From contig NZ_AHCA01000011.1 in the NCBI RefSeq assembly GCF_000238355.1, positions 98,543 to 162,542 of the forward strand: 64,000 nucleotides of DNA, read 5' to 3'. Shown one piece after another: positions 62,363-64,000 of the stretch. The stretch's first letter is position 1. Each line of letters begins with the position of its first letter. A model generated the notes under the pieces. The model was not told the DNA's origin, made no database searches, and saw nothing but the letters and a program-made list of their open reading frames with translations. A program made the translations under genes and the position numbers. The DNA comes from Pseudoalteromonas haloplanktis ATCC 14393 (GTDB lineage: Bacteria > Pseudomonadota > Gammaproteobacteria > Enterobacterales > Alteromonadaceae).

Positions 62363-62791
62363 TTAAGCTAAACGTATTAAACGCACATCAAAATGCAATA
62401 CCGCATTAGCACCTATTTTACCGCCATTACCTTTGCGACCCCATGCCAGTTCAGGAGGAATAACAAACTCATAGCGAGAACCAACAGTCATCAATAGGAT
62501 ACCTTCTCGTAATCCTTCAATAGCCTCAGCTAATGCAAACACTTCCGGCATACCCGCTTTATAGCTGTCAGCTATAACACTACCATCTGCTAACATAATA
62601 CGCTGATTAATTACCACAGTATCTGAATCAGTTACCTGCTCTGCAGACACTTCATCAATTACCTTATACATTAAACCAGAATCACACCGTTGAGTATCAG
62701 GGTGACTACTAAACTTTGCAATAAAACTTTCACTGTTTTTACGATTAAGCCCCGAAGAGCCTTTTGATTTTGTTGTCTTTTTCCGTGCCAC
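62363..62791 (-). CDS. FKBP-type peptidyl-prolyl isomerase
   Basis: 142 residues. A basic N-terminal segment (A-R-K-K-T-T-K-S-K-G) precedes an FKBP domain: S-G-L-M-Y-K-V near 39, I-E-G-L-R-E-G-I near 91, V-G-S-R-Y-E-F-V-I-P-P-E-L-A-W-G near 102 and L-H-F-D-V-R near 132. No signal peptide, so cytoplasmic. Active-site aromatic residues are only partly conserved. The stop is about 10 bp from the MITE. Confidence 0.88.
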   Translation of the reverse strand: MARKKTTKSKGSSGLNRKNSESFIAKFSSHPDTQRCDSGLMYKVIDEVSAEQVTDSDTVVINQRIMLADGSVIADSYKAGMPEVFALAEAIEGLREGILLMTVGSRYEFVIPPELAWGRKGNGGKIGANAVLHFDVRLIRLA

Positions 62792-62866
62792 CTAAGCTCA
62801 CTTATTTATACTATAAATAAGGTGATTTATCGCATAAGTAGAGCAATAAACGCAAGTGTTATAATA

Positions 62867-63501
62867 AGTTTCGAGTTTCGAGTTTCGAGTTTCGAGTTTC
62901 GAGTTTCGAGTTTCGAGTTTCGAGTTTCGAGTTTCGAGTTTCGAGTTTCGAGTTTCGAGTTTCGAGTTTCGAGTTTCGAGTTTCGAGTTTCGAGTTTCGA
63001 GTTTCGAGTTTCGAGTTTCGAGTTTCGAGTTTCGAGTTTCGAGTTTCGAGTTTCGAGTTTCGAGTTTCGAGTTTCGAGTTTCGAGTTTCGAGTTTCGAGT
63101 TTCGAGTTTCGAGTTTCGAGTTTCGAGTTTCGAGTTTCGAGTTTCGAGTTTCGAGTTTCGAGTTTCGAGTTTCGAGTTTCGAGTTTCGAGTTTCGAGTTT
63201 CGAGTTTCGAGTTTCGAGTTTCGAGTTTCGAGTTTCGAGTTTCGAGTTTCGAGTTTCGAGTTTCGAGTTTCGAGTTTCGAGTTTCGAGTTTCGAGTTTCG
63301 AGTTTCGAGTTTCGAGTTTCGAGTTTCGAGTTTCGAGTTTCGAGTTTCGAGTTTCGAGTTTCGAGTTTCGAGTTTCGAGTTTCGAGTTTCGAGTTTCGAG
63401 TTTCGAGTTTCGAGTTTCGAGTTTCGAGTTTCGAGTTTCGAGTTTCGAGTTTCGAGTTTCGAGTTTCGAGTTTCGAGTTTCGAGTTTCGAGTTTCGAGTT
63501 T
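62867..63501. repeat. Perfect 7-bp tandem repeat, about 90 copies
   Basis: The unit AGTTTCG repeats without a visible change from 62867 to about 63501, 90 full units plus a partial one. Because 7 is not a multiple of 3 and the unit lacks stop codons in any phase, all six frames stay open and read the same heptapeptide per strand (F-E-F-R-V-S-S on plus, E-T-R-N-S-K-L on minus). The copy number in an assembly may be imprecise. It lies between the FKBP gene and the rRNA operon tail. Confidence 0.97.
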
Positions 63502-63589
63502 TTCAAGATTAAAGTATGGGAGAGTGAAAGAGGCAAGCCGTTTTAAAGGTGTATGTTGCGCTCTGAGGAGTTCGTGGCGTTCTTTAATC

Positions 63590-63636
63590 CGTGGGAGCCC
63601 TCAACCCACGCTGCGGTATCCAGGTTGACACTGTGC
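63590..63636. repeat. Tail repeat, distal copy
   Basis: A hairpin CGTGGG...CCCACG (63590-63610) runs into a 30-bp block, CACGCTGCGGTATCC then AGGTTGACACTGTGC. The same block, with a few changes, lies at 63817-63846. Each is placed just beyond a terminator of a 5S or 5S-like sequence. Confidence 0.65.
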
Positions 63637-63672
63637 GGCTGACAGCTGACAGCTTACTTTATTCCAGACAAC

Positions 63673-63703
63673 AAAAAACCCGTTACATTGCTGTAACGGG
63701 TTT
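63673..63703 (-). terminator. Terminator behind the 5S remnant
   Basis: On the minus strand AAACCCGTTAC-AGCAAT-GTAACGGGTTT is a perfect 11-bp stem followed by further T. It stands 15 bp after the decayed 5S end. Confidence 0.88.
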
Positions 63704-63737
63704 CTCTTATTGGGAGCCATGGTGCGCTACGCAGTAG

Positions 63738-63776
63738 GATGACCTACTTTCACATAACAAATGCTACATCTCATCG
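63738..63776 (-). pseudogene. Decayed 5S rRNA 3' fragment
   Basis: 39 bp on the minus strand match the 5S segment at 63945-63984 with only a few differences (one base missing). The bases that would form the 3' end of 5S are displaced: GGAGCC lies at about 63713 and is separated from the core by some 18 unrelated bases. The 5' half of a 5S gene is not found upstream. Confidence 0.75.
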
Positions 63777-63794
63777 TCCGTGGCTTTATTTATC

Positions 63795-63846
63795 CGTGAG
63801 TATCAGATACTCAATTCACGCTACGATGTATAGGCTAACACTGTGC
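63795..63846. repeat. Tail repeat, proximal copy
   Basis: Hairpin CGTGA...TCACG (63795-63820) followed by CACGCTACGATGTATAGGCT and A-A-C-A-C-T-G-T-G-C. It is the partner of 63590-63636. After it come three copies of ACTCGCTA-type 8-mers (63848-63871). Confidence 0.65.
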
Positions 63847-63895
63847 AACTCGCTAACTCGCTAACTCGCTTACTATTTCACTTTCCTGTAAACGT

Positions 63896-63928
63896 AAAAA
63901 AGCCCGACTCTTTTGAATCGGGCTTTCT
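63896..63928 (-). terminator. Terminator of the rRNA operon
   Basis: On the minus strand AAAGCCCGATTC and GAGTCGGGCTTT pair (one mismatch) with a short loop, followed by T. It lies just beyond the 5S 3' end. Confidence 0.9.
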
Positions 63929-63936
63929 CAATTTGG

Positions 63937-64000
63937 AGCCTGGCGATGACCTACTTTCACATAGCAAATGCTACACTATCATCGGCGCTGTTTCGTTTCA
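63937..64000 (-). rRNA. 5S ribosomal RNA, 3' part
   Basis: Read on the minus strand the last 64 bases give G-C-G-C-C-G-A-T-G-A-T-A-G-T-G, then GTGAAAGTAGGTCATCGCCA and G-G-C-T-C-C. This is the 3' half of a gammaproteobacterial 5S rRNA. The 5' part and the remaining rRNA operon lie beyond the window on this strand. Confidence 0.92.

Noticed and set aside
62859..63536. Long minus-strand frame with an E-T-R-N-S-K-L repeat
   Set aside because: Same cause as the plus-strand frame; low-complexity product of the tandem repeat.
62822..63628. Long plus-strand frame with an F-E-F-R-V-S-S repeat
   Set aside because: It arises only from the 7-bp tandem repeat, which is open in all frames; no ribosome site and no non-repeat domain.
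1..64000. CRISPR arrays, tRNA genes and prophage genes
   Set aside because: I looked for spaced repeats, tRNA-like cloverleaf ends and phage structural or integrase genes and saw none; the only regular array is the 7-bp repeat without spacers.

Overview
The window looks like a chromosomal segment of a marine gammaproteobacterium of the Alteromonadales, most probably Pseudoalteromonas. This rests on moderate-to-low GC, gene order shared with Escherichia coli at several loci (rpoE-rseABC-lepA-lepB-rnc-era-recO-pdxJ, srmB/trmN6, yaaA/talB, ygfX-sdhE/ygfZ), a sodium-pumping oxaloacetate decarboxylase, secreted hydrolases with PKD and carbohydrate-binding modules, and a gammaproteobacterial-type 5S rRNA end. 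The genus is an inference; no search was possible.

Layout. 0-1.2 kb: a yefM-yoeB toxin-antitoxin pair, a REP-like hairpin, a 58-residue membrane protein and a short MITE-like element. 1.2-5.5 kb: the oadGAB operon (minus strand) with two PdhR-type palindromes upstream, then two small envelope proteins. 5.5-14.1 kb: a long minus-strand housekeeping run from rpoE to pdxJ covering envelope stress, translation, protein export, RNA processing, DNA repair and vitamin B6. 14.1-19.8 kb: nadB, ygfX/sdhE, ygfZ, a SlyD-type isomerase and three small conserved proteins. 19.9-24.3 kb: an RND efflux pump and its adaptor. 24.5-27.4 kb: a crotonase, LrgA/LrgB and an MscS channel. 27.5-31.4 kb: a divergent, apparently Fur-controlled iron locus (TonB receptor; PepSY membrane protein and a His-rich partner). 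31.6-36.6 kb: a secreted arabinanase, an unknown coiled-coil membrane protein and a two-propeller phytase behind a Pho box. 36.6-45.8 kb: mixed genes including a YqaA-type protein, a diguanylate cyclase, a RIO kinase, a dienelactone hydrolase, a pair of paralogous membrane proteins, trmN6 and srmB. 45.9-53.3 kb: a subtilase with two PKD-plus-binding-module units, several small proteins, a second MscS channel, yaaA, talB and a DUF3545 protein. 53.4-62.1 kb: a cobalamin salvage and transport operon behind a cobalamin riboswitch, with ung as its last gene. 62.1-64 kb: a long MITE-like element, an FKBP-type isomerase, a perfect 7-bp tandem repeat of about 90 copies, and the 3' tail of an rRNA operon containing a partial 5S gene followed by a decayed 5S copy.

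How the parts work together. RpoE, RseA, RseB and RseC form the envelope-stress circuit, and a sigma-E-type promoter lies upstream of rpoE. The riboswitch is placed to control import (BtuF, BtuC, BtuD), adenosylation (BtuR) and nucleotide-loop assembly (CbiP, CobU, CobS, CobT) of vitamin B12. The oad operon makes pyruvate while exporting sodium, and the palindromes upstream match a pyruvate-sensing repressor site. The phytase and iron loci carry sequence matches to Pho and Fur boxes.

Most unusual signals: the GAGTTTC minisatellite that is open in all six frames, the duplicated and decaying 5S-terminator-tail module beside it, the two size forms of one MITE family at opposite ends of the window, the PdhR-type sites at oad, the coupling of ung to a B12 operon, and the tandem paralogous membrane proteins of unknown function.
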